Of a DNA stretch of 64,000 nt, positions 1 to 10,335 are shown piece after piece. The first letter of the stretch is position 1, and every line of letters begins with the position of its first letter. Origin of the DNA: Lathyrus oleraceus (lineage: Eukaryota; Streptophyta; Magnoliopsida; Fabales; Fabaceae). Location: NCBI RefSeq assembly GCF_024323335.1, contig NC_066584.1, forward strand, positions 427,204,319 to 427,268,318, given 5' to 3'. The notes under the pieces were generated by a model. It was not told the origin of the DNA, did no database searches, and worked only from the letters and a program-made list of their open reading frames with translations. The translations under genes were made by a program, and so were the position numbers.

Positions 1-2
1 TG

Positions 3-3000
3 TGTCTTCCACTAGTGCAGATTGATGTTATTCTGGGTATGAACTGGTTGGTGTTTAACCGAGTTTCTATCAATTGTTTTGATAAGACGGTGGTCTTTCC
101 TGAGATTGAGGAGGGAAAGAGTTTGTTTCTATCAGCAAGGCAGGTGAATGAGGAAGTAGCTGATGGGGCAGAGTTGTTTATGCTGTTAGCGACTTTGGAG
201 GCTAAAGATAAACTGGTGATTGGCAATCTAGCCGTGGTGTGTGATTTTCCTGATGTGTTTCCGGAAGAGGTGAATGAGCTACCGCCAGAGCGAGAAGTGG
301 AGTTCTCGATTGATTTGGTACCTGGTACTAGGCCGATATCGATGGCCCCGTACCGTATGTCTGCTGTTGAGTTAACTGAATTGAAGAGTCAGTTGGAAGA
401 TCTGTTGAATAAGAAATTTATTCGTCCGAGTGTGTCACCGTGGGGTGCACCAGTGCTATTGGTTAAGAAGAAAGAAGGTACTATGAGGTTGTGTGTGGAC
501 TACAGGCAACTGAATAAAGTGACGATCAAGAATCGGTATCCTTTGCCGAGGATTGATGATTTGATGGATCAGTTGGTTGGTGCAAGTGTGTTCAGCAAAA
601 TAGATTTGAGATCTGGGTATCATCAGATACGTGTGAAAACCGAGGATATTCAGAAGACTGCTTTCAGAACAAGGTATGGACATTATGAGTATTCTGTAAT
701 GCCTTTTGGTGTGACTAATGCGCCTGGAGTATTTATGGAGTATATGAATAGGATTTTCCATCCGTACCTAGACAAGTTTGTTGTGGTGTTTATTGATGAC
801 ATTTTGGTGTATTCGAAATCTGAAGAAGAGCATGCTGAGCATTTGAGAGTGGTTTTAGAAATTCTCCGAGAAAAGAAGTTATTTGCTAAACTGTCCAAGT
901 GTGAATTCTGGTTAGGAGAGGTGAGTTTTCTTGGTCATGTGATTTCAAGAGGTGGCGTTGCTGTTGATCCTTCTAAGATAGAAGCGGTGTCTAAGTGGGA
1001 AGCTCCGAAGTCTGTTGCTGAGATTCGAAGTTTTCTTGGCTTGGCTGGTTATTATAGGAAGTTCATTGAGGGATTTTCTAAGTTGGCGTTACCGTTGACG
1101 ATGTTGACTAGGAAGGGGCAAGCATTTGTTTGGGACTCGAAATGTGAAGAAGGTTTCCTAGAGTTAAAGAGAAGGTTAACTACTGCTCCTATTCTGATAT
1201 TACCGAGTCCGTCGGAACCATTTGAGGTTTACTGTGATGCTTCATTGTTGGGTTTGGGTGGTGTGTTGATGCAGAATAAGCAGGTTATAGCTTATGCTTC
1301 GAGACAGCTAAGAGTTCACGAAAGGAACTATCCGACGCACGATTTAGAGTTGGCAGTTGTGGTATTTGTTCTGAAGTTATGGAGGCATTACTTGTATGGG
1401 TCAAGATTTGAGGTTTTCAGTGACCATAAAAGTTTAAAGTATTTGTTTGATCAGAAAGAGCTGAATATGAGACAGAGAAGATGGTTAGAGTTTCTGAAGG
1501 ATTATGACTTTGGTTTGAATTACCATCCGGGTAAAGCAAACGTAGTGGCTGATGCATTGAGTCGGAAATCATTACATATGTCTATGCTAATGGTTAAGGA
1601 ATTGGATTTAATTGAGCAGTTTAGAGACTTGAGTTTGGTGTGTGAGAGTACTCACAATAGTGTTAAATTGGGAATGTTGAAGTTAACAAGTGGTATTCTG
1701 GATGAGATCAGAGAGGGTCAGAAATCCGATGTGCTTTTGGTTGATAAGTTGACTCTGGTGAATCAGGGTCAAGGTGGTGAATTCAGAGTTGATGAAAATG
1801 GTATTCTGAAATTTGGTAAACGGGTGTGTATTCCAGATGTTACCGAACTTAAGAAGAGTATTCTTGAAGAAGGACATCGTAGTGGGTTGAGTATTCATCC
1901 TGGAGCTACGAAGATGTATCACGATTTGAAAAAGTTATTTTGGTGGCCGGGAATGAAAAGAGAAATTGCGAGCTTTGTTTATTCTTGTTTGACTTGTCAG
2001 AAGTCAAAGATTGAGCATCAGAAGCCGTCTGGGCTAATGCAACCGTTGGCTATTCCAGAGTGGAAGTGGGATAGTATCAGTATGGATTTTGTTTCTGGGT
2101 TACCGAGAACAATTAAGAATTTTGAAGCTATTTGGGTGATTGTTGACAGATTGACGAAATCGGCTCATTTCATTCCGATCAGAATGGATTATCCGTTAGA
2201 GAGATTAGCTGAGTTGTATATTGAGAAAATTGTAAGTTTGCATGGTATTCCGTCGAGTATTATTTCGGACAGAGATCCTAGATTTACCTCGAAGTTCTGG
2301 GAAGGTTTGCAGAAGGCTTTGGGAACTAAGCTGAGATTGAGTTCTGCATATCACCCGCAGACTGATGGTCAGACTGAGAGGACGATTCAGTCACTAGAGG
2401 ATCTTTTGAGAGCTTGTGTTTTGGAAAAAGGAGGTGCTTGGGATTGTTATTTACCTTTGATTGAGTTTACCTACAACAATAGTTTTCATTCGAGTATTGG
2501 TATGGCACCGTTTGAAGCTTTGTATGGTAGGAGATGTCGGACACCTTTATGTTGGTATGAGTCCGGTGAGAGTGCTGTGGTTGGACCGGAGATTGTTCAA
2601 CAGACTACAGAAAAGATTAAGATGATTCAGGAGAAGATGAGAATTGCTCAGAGTCGTCAGAAGAGTTATCACGACAGGAGGAGGAAGTCACTTGAGTTTC
2701 AAGAGGGAGATCACGTGTTTCTTCGTGTTACTCCGATAACTGGGGTTGGTCGAGCCTTGAAGTCAAAGAAGTTGACACCTCGATTTATTGGTCCTTATCA
2801 GATTTTGGAGAGGATAGGAGAAGTAGCCTATCGTATCGCTTTACCGCCGTCACTTGCGAATTTGCATGAGGTTTTTCATGTATCTCAGTTGAGGAGGTAC
2901 ATTCATGATCCGTCGCATGTGATCCAAGTAGATGATGTACAGGTGAGAGATAACCTGACCGTTGAAACATCACCTATGAGGATTGAGGATCGAGAGTTGA

Positions 3001-3122
3001 AGCAGTTGCGGGGTAAAGAGATCGCCTTGGTGAAGGTAGCTTGGGGAGGACCAGCAGGTGGCAATGTGACTTGGGAACTGGAGAGTCAGATGAAAGAGGC
3101 TTATCCGGAGTTATTTGCTTGA
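3..3122 (+). CDS. E0 Pol polyprotein, C-terminal part: protease end, RT, RNase H, integrase, chromodomain
   Basis: The frame is open from the window edge, so no start codon is expected here; the true start lies upstream. The first residues (LGMNWL) are the end of the aspartic protease. RT follows (about residues 95-300) with the FIDD variant of the YxDD catalytic box. RNase H (about 395-520) has YCDAS and ends in ADALS. Integrase has an HHCC zinc finger (H-x-H, then CLTC) near residue 660 and a D,D-E core ([19 protein letters not shown]). The C-terminus ([14 protein letters not shown] to AYPELF) is a typical Tekay chromodomain, which in this family directs integration to chromatin. About 1,040 codons carry no stop or frameshift, unlike every other pol frame in the window. 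This E0 copy could therefore still encode an active pol, though its gag cannot be seen. Confidence 0.92.
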   Translation, partial: CLPLVQIDVILGMNWLVFNRVSINCFDKTVVFPEIEEGKSLFLSARQVNEEVADGAELFMLLATLEAKDKLVIGNLAVVCDFPDVFPEEVNELPPEREVEFSIDLVPGTRPISMAPYRMSAVELTELKSQLEDLLNKKFIRPSVSPWGAPVLLVKKKEGTMRLCVDYRQLNKVTIKNRYPLPRIDDLMDQLVGASVFSKIDLRSGYHQIRVKTEDIQKTAFRTRYGHYEYSVMPFGVTNAPGVFMEYMNRIFHPYLDKFVVVFIDDILVYSKSEEEHAEHLRVVLEILREKKLFAKLSKCEFWLGEVSFLGHVISRGGVAVDPSKIEAVSKWEAPKSVAEIRSFLGLAGYYRKFIEGFSKLALPLTMLTRKGQAFVWDSKCEEGFLELKRRLTTAPILILPSPSEPFEVYCDASLLGLGGVLMQNKQVIAYASRQLRVHERNYPTHDLELAVVVFVLKLWRHYLYGSRFEVFSDHKSLKYLFDQKELNMRQRRWLEFLKDYDFGLNYHPGKANVVADALSRKSLHMSMLMVKELDLIEQFRDLSLVCESTHNSVKLGMLKLTSGILDEIREGQKSDVLLVDKLTLVNQGQGGEFRVDENGILKFGKRVCIPDVTELKKSILEEGHRSGLSIHPGATKMYHDLKKLFWWPGMKREIASFVYSCLTCQKSKIEHQKPSGLMQPLAIPEWKWDSISMDFVSGLPRTIKNFEAIWVIVDRLTKSAHFIPIRMDYPLERLAELYIEKIVSLHGIPSSIISDRDPRFTSKFWEGLQKALGTKLRLSSAYHPQTDGQTERTIQSLEDLLRACVLEKGGAWDCYLPLIEFTYNNSFHSSIGMAPFEALYGRRCRTPLCWYESGESAVVGPEIVQQTTEKIKMIQEKMRIAQSRQKSYHDRRRKSLEFQEGDHVFLRVTPITGVGRALKSKKLTPRFIGPYQILERIGEVAYRIALPPSLANLHEVFHVSQLRRYIHDPSHVIQVDDVQVRDNLTVETSPMRIEDRELKQLRGKEIALVKVAWGGPAGGNVTWELESQMKEAYPELFA

Positions 3123-3287
3123 GGTATGTTTTCGAGGACGAAAACTCTGTTAGTAGGGGAGAGTTGTAACACCCCGAATTAAATCAGAGGATTATTTAAA
3201 TTAAGTTAATAATATATTTAATAATTTAATTAAATAAATTGAATTATTGGATTATTATTATTATTATTTGGAATAATAATTATTTGG

Positions 3288-3301
3288 AAAATATATATAA
3301 G
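3288..3301 (+). promoter_or_regulatory. Candidate TATA box of the E0 LTR promoter
   Basis: An ATATATATAA run about 125 bp into the LTR lies upstream of a G/A-rich stretch that looks like an untranslated leader. Position within the LTR fits a U3/R boundary, but A/T-rich DNA precedes it and no transcript evidence is available. Confidence 0.35.
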
Positions 3302-3747
3302 TTGGAATAAGAAAAGGGTATTCATTTTTGGTAAAGAGTTTTTCACGTGAAACAGAGAAGCGGCTGAAAGGTGAAAAGTGGAGAAAGGGCAAAGAGGAAG
3401 AGCTAGAGAGCAAAGGTTGAGGAACGGAAAAGCTCGAAGCTTAGAGATTTCTGGATTATCTCAGGTAAGGGGGGTTTATCGTCGTTTGATGGGTATTATA
3501 GATTAACATGTCATGGGTAGTGATAGCCGTTGAATTGACCCTAATTGGGATTTAGAATGCTGAGAAAATTGTGATGAATAAGTTGTATGAAAACTGAAAT
3601 TGAATCGATAATTGTATGTGTCGTGATTTTCCGATAATGTAGCTTTTTACGGAAGTTGAATCGGAGGTCCGGAAGTCCTCCAACGGCGGAAAATGCGGAG
3701 AACTCTGCATTCTGCCTTGTGTTAGCGCAGGGACTGCTGTTTTGCCT

Positions 3748-3863
3748 GCGTTAACCGGTTAACCCGGGGTGTTAACCGGTTAACACTGTTGCGTTTTGCC
3801 AGAAAATGTATTTTTGTCCTGCGTTAACCGGTTAACCCAGGGTGTTAACCGGTTAACACTGTT
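3748..3863 (+). repeat. Two 45-bp direct copies, each with two perfect GTTAACCGGTTAAC palindromes
   Basis: The 14-bp perfect palindrome occurs at 3750-3763, 3771-3784, 3823-3836 and 3844-3857. Within each pair the spacing is 21 bp and the two pairs are 73 bp apart. The 45-bp copies differ by one base (CCCGGGG versus CCCAGGG). The cluster is in the transcribed part of the LTR if the TATA call is right, so it would form stable RNA stems. Function unknown. Confidence 0.9.
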
Positions 3864-4141
3864 GGAAATTGGAAATTTTGATATTTCAATGTTGTGAACA
3901 TAATTGGTGATTGGCATATTCTCGTTGATTTCGATGAGTAATTTTGTTGAGTTTATGTTATGAAGTGTTGATATAAATATGTTGATAAGTTGTGTTAAGT
4001 TGTTGAAAATACTGAGTTGTAGGCTTGATGAGCCAACGTTGATTATAAGTTGATTATGTTGAAAACGTTGTTGTGTTGCTGTTATTATTATGTCGTCGGA
4101 ATTTAAAGTCGTGTATGCCATGTACATTCATATGCATTAAG

Positions 4142-4225
4142 TCGGAGCTTTGCTCACACCACGTTGGCCTGGATTGGCAAAAATCGGAGCTTTGCTCACA
4201 CCACGTTGGCCTGGATTGGCAAAAT
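4142..4225 (+). repeat. Tandem duplication, 2 x 42 bp
   Basis: Two head-to-tail copies start TCGGAGCTTTGCTCACACC at 4142 and 4184 and run through CCTGGATTGGCAAAA. They are identical by eye except at the last base. They lie in the E0 LTR and generate a spurious repetitive short reading frame. Confidence 0.9.
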
Positions 4226-4894
4226 TTTAAGTTGAAAGTTGAAGGCTTATGCCTTGATGCCCACTAAACTGGCAATGATTTTAAGTTGGGAGTTTTACTC
4301 CGAATGATACCACATGCATGACGAGTCGAGTCTCATTTGAGTTGCATTTTATGTTGTTGTTGAGTTGCAATTTATGTCGTTATTGAGTTGCATTTTACGT
4401 TGTTATTAAGTATGATATTCGAGTTGATGTGCCGTTACTGAATGCATGATACGATTAGGGTGATTAACGTGTAAATTTACTTAACATAATATGATAATTC
4501 ATAATGTTTGTTATATCGATTGAGGAACTCACCCTTACAACTATTTTTCAGGTAATGAGCAGTGAGTTGAGTAGAAGCTAGTGCCTGGAGTCTAGTGTAG
4601 TCTACTTAGTGGGTCGTGCTCTGATAGATGTAACATCGGGACGGGATGTTTTAATTGTTTTATTGTTGATTGTTGAACCTTTTTATCTGTAATATGTTAT
4701 ACGTTGGAATGGTTGGTTGATTTTATCCGCTGCGTATTTTGCAAGAAGTGTTTATGTTGGATTAAATAATGAGCATGACTGATTTTTATGGTGAAATGTG
4801 TGAAGTGTTGTGTGACACCCTTAACTGCAATAATTACTCTGATTGATATGTTGTTATTTTCTTAAATATTTGGGTATTTTAGAAGGGTGTTACA

Positions 4895-5772
4895 TGTTGG
4901 ATGTGGCGTACGTAGATCATGATGTCACAATTGAACAATTTGACAGTAATGTTGCAAACGTCACCGCTTGTAACAATTTAAGTTTTTGTGATGCTGATCT
5001 CCCCGAGGAGGGAAGAGACCACAACTTGGCATTACACATATCCATAAGCTGCAAAGATGACGCCATGTCCAATGTGCTGGTGGACACTGGGTCATCATTG
5101 AATGTATTGCCAAAGTCCACTCTTACGAAGTTATCTTATCAGGGGCCTCCCATGAGGCAGAGTGGAGTAGTTGTGAAGGTTTTCGATGGGTCTCGCAAAA
5201 CTGTGATTGGTGAGGTTGATCTCCCAGTCAAAATCGGACCAAGTGATTTCCAGATTACCTTCCAGGTTATGGACATTCACCCATCGTATAGTTGTCTCCT
5301 AGGCAGACCGTGGATTCACGAGGCAGGCGCCGTGACATCCACCCTACACCAGAAATTGAAATTTGTAAAGAATAAGAAGTTGGTGGTAGTAGGGGGAGAG
5401 AAGGCTCTCCTGGTTAGCCATTTGTCTTCCTTCTCTTATATAGATGATGAGGATGAAGTTGGAACTCCCTTCCAAGCTTTATCTATTGCTGAACCTGTTA
5501 AGAAGGGAACTCCTTCATTTGCTTCCTATAAAGATGCAAAGTTGGCCATTGAGCATGGTGCAACTGCGGGCTTGGGGCAAATGATTGAGTTGGAAGACAA
5601 TAAGTCCCGGGCTGGAATAGGCTATTCTTCTGAGGTCTTCAACAAGCAAGGGTTGTTCAAGAGTGGTGGATTCATCCACACTGGTCAAGATGAAGAGGCT
5701 GCTGCCATTCTGGAAGAAGACGAAGAGGATTATGGCAATTTCATCATCCCTGGAGGGATCTGCAATAATTAG
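4895..5772 (+). pseudogene. E1 aspartic protease region (partial, 5'-truncated by E0)
   Basis: The segment aligns throughout with the E2 protease region at 21325-22200. It carries the retroviral-type protease active site DTGSS followed by NVLPKSTL, then the flap region and SCLLGRPWIHEAGAVTST, a signature of Tat/Ogre proteases. The left end is cut by the E0 LTR. An in-frame TAG at 5770-5772 ends it 15 codons earlier than in E2 (where a Trp codon stands), although both positions are close to a presumed intron. This is a coding remnant of a transposon, not a host gene. Confidence 0.88.
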
Positions 5773-6073
5773 GTCGCTGTTGATATTCCGACAGTTATCC
5801 ATAAGTCAAAGTAATGTTCATTGTGTTTGAAAACCCTTCTCCCATGCCAAAAGGAGAAGTGATGACATTATTGGCGCATAAATACAAGGATATTTTCATT
5901 CAATAAATTCATGTTAAATGTTTGTTTTTCCAATTATTTTCCCTTTTCGCTTTTGCATGAAATTGGTGATCACATAAAACCCTAAATAAGAATAAAATCA
6001 ATCTTTTCATCTGCATAATGATTTGCCTTGTTTGAATTCTAAAATCTCTTTTATATCCAAAATCATTATGCAG
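5773..6073 (+). other. Presumed Ogre pro-RT intron region of E1
   Basis: Between the protease and RT frames lie about 300 bp of A/T-rich DNA with stops in all plus frames, ending in a polypyrimidine-like stretch and TTATGCAG|GTTAATC at 6066-6073. The same place in E2 (22243-22508) ends TTATGCAG|GTTGATC. Ogre elements are known to splice an intron between protease and RT. The 3' splice site is well supported by conservation; the 5' site cannot be fixed by eye. Confidence 0.65.
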
Positions 6074-6635
6074 GTTAATCAAACCCATTGAACATAATGA
6101 TCCAACACCATCTCCCAAATTTGAGGTAGAAGAAGATGATGTTGAAGAGATTCCTGATGAGATTACCCGTCTACTTGAGCATGAAGAGAAGATCATTCAG
6201 CCGCATCTTGAGAATCTGGAAACAGTCAACTTGGGGTCTGAAGATTGTGTGCGAGAAGTGAAGATTGGGGCACTCCTGGAAGAATCTGTTAAGAAGGGGT
6301 TGATTGAGTTGCTACGAGAGTATGTCGACGTCTTCGCCTGGTCATATGAAGACATGCCTGGTTTAGATACAGATATTGAGCAACATTTCCTGCCTTTGAA
6401 GCCTGAGTGCGTGCCTGTGAAGCATAAGCTCAGAAGAACTCATCCCGATATGGAAGTGAAGATCAAAGAAGAAGTTCAGAAGCAAATTGATGCGGGGTTT
6501 CTAGTGACTTCTACATATCCTCAATGGGTGGCCAATATTGTGCATGTGCCTAAGAAAGATGGAAAAGCCCGAATGTGTGTGGACTATAAAGACTTGAATA
6601 AAGCTAGTTCGAAAGATGATTTCCCTCTACCATAT
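6074..6635 (+). pseudogene. E1 reverse transcriptase, N-terminal part, cut by E2-derived LTR
   Basis: The frame is open from the conserved 3' splice site through an acidic spacer (LLEHEEKIIQPHLENLE), then the start of RT (AWSYEDMPGLDTDIEQHFL, KKDGKARMCVDYKDLNKAS, DDFPLP). It ends at 6635, where TGTAAGACCCC of an Ogre LTR begins. The last five bases, CATAT, are the left target duplication; both right copies read CACAT, so one C-to-T change has occurred. The RT continues in frame at 11339 and at 36297. An eight-codon segment present in E2 is missing from the acidic spacer. Confidence 0.9.
6631..6635 (+). repeat. Left target-site duplication of the E2 insertion (CATAT, originally CACAT)
   Basis: The base following each E2-type LTR right end (11339-11343 and 36297-36301) starts CACAT. 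The left flank reads CATAT. With CACAT restored at this position the E1 RT codons run LPH-ID without gap or overlap, so the single mismatch is best read as a later transition. Confidence 0.85.
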
Positions 6636-7771
6636 TGTAAGACCCCAATTTTGTCCCTAAGATCCCTCATGGCATCATATCATATCATATCATTTCCTCA
6701 AGGATCATTGTGCACCTTGCCTCCCTCTTTGTGGGTGGGTTATATTTTGAGTGTGGTTCTTGATCACCAAGCATGTTTAGCATTGGTATATCATTGCTTT
6801 TCATTTGTTTACTAACCCAAAAGTACAAAAATATTGTCATCTAACCTTGTTACTTGCAGATGAAGCAATTAGGTCAAGACAGTCAAAGTCAGTCATTGAG
6901 CCATAGATGGTGGCCATTCTGAAGAATTTGGGCACCATGATCATTCATAAGAAGTGCATATGAGTTGTGACATCATTTTATCAAGATCTCAAGTGGTAGA
7001 GGCTTGAAATTCATCAAAGCATGGCTCAGTCAACCAAAACCCTAGCAAAGTCAACTGTGGTCAACTGTGCATTTAATCAGGGATTTGATGATGGGAAATG
7101 GTTTGAGAGGTCTCATTCATGACCATACAAGCCTCATATAACATGTCAAACATCAACATTGAGGAATTTGAGGTCAGACAATTTTTTTCCAAAAATAGCA
7201 AGTGACTTGTAATTTCAAACTGCCAAAAATGGAAAGGTCTTCTCCTCAACTTTACATCATCAAGCAAGCTTCAAATAAAATTTTGTCCAACATGAAAGTT
7301 GAAGATCTTGCTCTTACCTTTCCAAAAAGTCCAAGAACATCCATTTCTCATGTGTGGTTGGCAAGTTATGATCAAATCATTGTCAAGAATTTTTGAACTT
7401 CAACAAGGCATAACTTTTGCATCAAAAGGCCAATTCATGTGATTCTTTTTTGAGCAAATTCCTTTTGACATGAGCTATCATAATTCATCATCACATTTCA
7501 TCAAAAATCATCACATAAAAAGTGCATTTTTCAAGTGAATCAATTTGAATTTTGGTGGGAAAAAAGGTGATTTTGAAAAGTACACATAATTTTCATGCCA
7601 AATCAATTGCCATTGCCTCAAAACAGAAATTTGGATTTGCTGCAAGTGGAATTTCACTGTTCCATTGGTTATATTTGGATAAGGGCATTTTGGCATTTTT
7701 GCATAAAGCTTCATTTCACTAATCCATTCCATTTGGCCTAATCATGTTTAACAATGCTGATTAACAAGGGG

Positions 7772-7780
7772 TATTTAAAC
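7772..7780 (+). promoter_or_regulatory. TATA-like core promoter of the E2-type LTR (solo copy)
   Basis: TATTTAAAC lies about 1.1 kb into the LTR. About 60 bp downstream is a pyrimidine-rich stretch built of repeated CTCTCAAA units, a common plant 5'-leader pattern. The same arrangement is conserved at 31863-31871 in the 3' LTR. It implies a U3 of about 1.1 kb and an unusually long R-U5. Confidence 0.5.
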
Positions 7781-8548
7781 CTAATCATAATAGAAAATCA
7801 AATGAACAATCATAATCTTAGATCCAAATTGAAAATCTCTCAAATTCTCTCAAACTCTCTCAAACTTTTTTTCAACTTTTCCATCGAAATTCTTGATTCT
7901 TTTTGCTTTTGCTTGTGTTGATCATCATCTACAGGTGTTGTTGGAGATCTGTTGAAGAAGAATCGTGGAAAATTCTTGAAGATTGCAATTGTTGAAGCTT
8001 GAGCATGTTCATGGCATTTTGAGATTTCTTCGAGTTTAAGCACTGTTGAGCTGAAGCCTTGCTTTCATTCCTCTTCTGCATCATCATAGATCATCTGTTT
8101 TTACCATTGGAGCCTTGAAACGCACGAATTAAGATCTGCATCATCAAAGAGGTAAGAATTCGAAATCTCCAATTCTTGAAATTCTCATGTGGCTTTGGTA
8201 GATCTTTTGTTGTAGATCATGATGAACTTTGAATAGTGCATTTTCGTTGAATATTAAGGAAGATATCTGGATTTAAAGTTTGGTTGTTAGAACTTCTTTT
8301 GATCGATCCTTTTGATAGGAGTAAATTTAGATGAAATCAATGCCATATTAGTGTTGTACATGGTGAGAGGATTCGATCCATATAAGTTTTATTGATTTCT
8401 GTGATGAAAAGTTCTTGAGCATGATGAACAGCATGAAGATGATGATGAATGTTTGAGTTTCGTTTCCAGAACATGTTTCAATCCGCCTGGCTGTGAATTT
8501 GCATGAAATCCGTGTTTGTGTGCCATGTAGCCAGTTACCGCGTGACAC

Positions 8549-8583
8549 CTCACTTAATGAAACGAAGCGTTTCATTAAGTGAG
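8549..8583 (+). repeat. Perfect 16-bp hairpin in the Ogre LTR
   Basis: CTCACTTAATGAAACG and its exact reverse complement are separated by AAG. The 3' LTR copy (32640-32674) has the same perfect stem with loop CAG. It lies downstream of the presumed promoter, so it would be part of the RNA. Confidence 0.9.
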
Positions 8584-8973
8584 CGCCATATTTACAAAAA
8601 TGCCCTTCGTTCATTTAAATCCATTTTATTTTCCAAATTTTTATTTCATTTCATGATCAATCTTCAAAAAATCATAAGTCATTCATCCTTAATCCAAATT
8701 GAGTGGGAATTTTTGCATTGATCTCCATTTTTCCTCTAGTTTTTTACTAGCATGATAGCAAAAGTTGTGCACGGCCTGTTTTTGTTTTGGTCTATTGGTT
8801 TTGATCATGTATGCTATTTGCCTATGCTTTACCATTTTGATTGTGAAATCATGATGCTTGATCCTATGGAGCTGAAACTTTACATGCATAATCTAAACTC
8901 ATTCCTGGTCATTTTGGTATATGGTTTGTGATTTTTGCTTTCCTGGATTGTGAGATATGACCTGATCTTTGGA

Positions 8974-8996
8974 GGTGTGACAATGTATGTCACACC
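8974..8996 (+). repeat. 9-bp inverted repeat in the Ogre LTR
   Basis: GGTGTGACA and TGTCACACC flank a 5-base loop. The same structure is preserved in the other LTR copy at 33064-33086. Confidence 0.75.
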
Positions 8997-9945
8997 ATTT
9001 CTTGTTCATGTTCTTGATTTTATTTTCCATGCTTATTGAACTTCAATTGATCTGGATTTTTGCATGTTGATACTTATGGATGTTAAGTTTGCTTGTGATT
9101 TTTCCTGGGATTTTTGAATGCATTTTTCTATTTGTTTGAGAATTGCTCCCCTGTTTGACCAATTGTGAACCTTTTGTGAGTCATGATATCATATGATTTG
9201 TGAAATCCTTGGTGTTTATTGGATGGACCTAGAATTTGGCATGTGCATTATAGACATCTTGAAGGTTGCCATGGCTTTGATTTCATTCATTTATCATGTT
9301 TGGTTTCTGTTTTATGCTTACTTGAAGTTGATGCATGATCTAGTGCCTTGTATGAGCTTGTTTGAATATGCTTTGAGTTGTTGATTTTAATTGACTTGCT
9401 TCCCTTTATATAAATGCCATGAAATTTGGTATGTTGCTCATTGAATATGTTCTGTTTAAGCTTGATTTTTCTGGGAATTTATTGAGCCCTTTTGGATTTG
9501 ATATGCTTGTGTTCATTCTGTTTACATCATTGAGTTCCCAACTTGCCTAGTTTGACATGATTTGCTTATGAAATGGAATTGGTGTATGATCTTGATATGA
9601 GACCAATTGGACTTTGTTATTATTTGATTAATCTTGATTTTGATCAATTTTCATGTTCTGTTTTAAATTTTTCTCCTCCTTTGACTCTAGGCTTTGGCCT
9701 AAGGGTTTACTTCTCACATTTGAGTTTGATTTTCAGGTTGAAGAAGCAATTGCTTTAAGGAGATTAATTCAAGTTGATTGAGTTTGGTTTATTTGATTGT
9801 TATGAACTAACTTGGTTTGTTTTGTAAGACCATTTCATTGGTCACTCATGTCCTCTTTGCTTAATGCTTGTGTTTGATTGTTGTATGTGAGGATGCAATT
9901 GTAAGACCATGTTGTTGGGATTTGTATTCCTATGATCATTTGTTG

Positions 9946-10335
9946 GAGATTATAGTAAGCCCAGATAGATTGGCATCTGACATCCATCTTTTTGTTTGTG
10001 TTTGCTATGTGAGGATGCAATTGTAAGACCATGTTGTTGGCATTTGCACTCCTATGATCATCCTTTGGAGGTTGGTATAAGTCCAGATAAATTGGCATCT
10101 GATATCCGTGTTTTGATTCTTTGGAGATTGGTATAAGTCCAGTTGATTGGCATCCGGTATCCACCCTTTTGTTTTGTTTTTGCTTTGTGAGATTGGAGTA
10201 AGTCCATTTATTGGCTTCCAGTATCATTGCTTTGTTTTAGGAGATTGGTGTAAACCCATTTATTGGTATCCGGTATCCGCTTTTGTTTGTGAGATTGGTA
10301 TAAGTCCATTGATGGCATCCGGTATCACCTTGCTT
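9946..10335 (+). repeat. Degenerate tandem repeat array in the LTR
   Basis: Units of roughly 50-65 bp share the core GAGATTGGTATAAGTCCA followed by TTGGCATCCGGTATCC, starting near 9946, 10068, 10123, 10189, 10240 and 10291. The array recurs in the 3' LTR (about 34905-35285) and its last part in the truncated 5' LTR (15056-15175). The rearrangement breakpoint falls inside this array. Confidence 0.85.

Larger units (their letters stand above)
1..4894 (+). mobile_element. E0: 3' half of a Tekay/Del-type Ty3-gypsy chromovirus, inserted into Ogre element E1
   Basis: The window opens inside the pol gene of this element and runs through integrase, chromodomain, polypurine tract and 3' LTR. The LTR ends with GGGTGTTACA at 4894, and the next base resumes an unrelated Ogre protease region (E1), so E0 is nested in E1. 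The expected 5-bp target duplication is TGTTG (4895-4899); its partner would lie left of the window. Lineage is inferred from the C-terminal chromodomain and from LTR ends TGTAACACCC/GGGTGTTACA. The 5' LTR, gag and most of protease are outside the window, so age from LTR divergence cannot be judged. Confidence 0.88.
3165..4894 (+). repeat. E0 3' LTR (1,730 bp)
   Basis: It begins TGTAACACCC directly after a purine-rich tract (TAGTAGGGGAGAGT, the plus-strand primer) and ends GGGTGTTACA, giving near-perfect 10-bp terminal inverted repeats with canonical TG/CA ends. A TATATATAA stretch near 3290 followed by a GA-rich leader is a plausible LTR promoter. Inside lie a cluster of GTTAACCGGTTAAC palindromes (3748-3863) and two tandem 42-bp copies (4142-4225). 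The short frames visible in this segment are not genes. Confidence 0.9.

Noticed and set aside
3748..3863. CRISPR-like array (palindromic repeats at regular spacing)
   Set aside because: Only four short palindromes with repeated, not unique, spacers, inside a plant LTR.
4073..4267. 64-codon frame with an internal peptide repeat (SELCSHHVGLDWQ)
   Set aside because: It is a by-product of the 2 x 42-bp tandem duplication in the E0 LTR; 42 is divisible by 3, so the frame stays open.
7073..9758. Short frames within the Ogre LTR copies that recur at 31164-33847
   Set aside because: Recurrence only reflects the LTR duplication. No start context, domain or codon bias supports translation.
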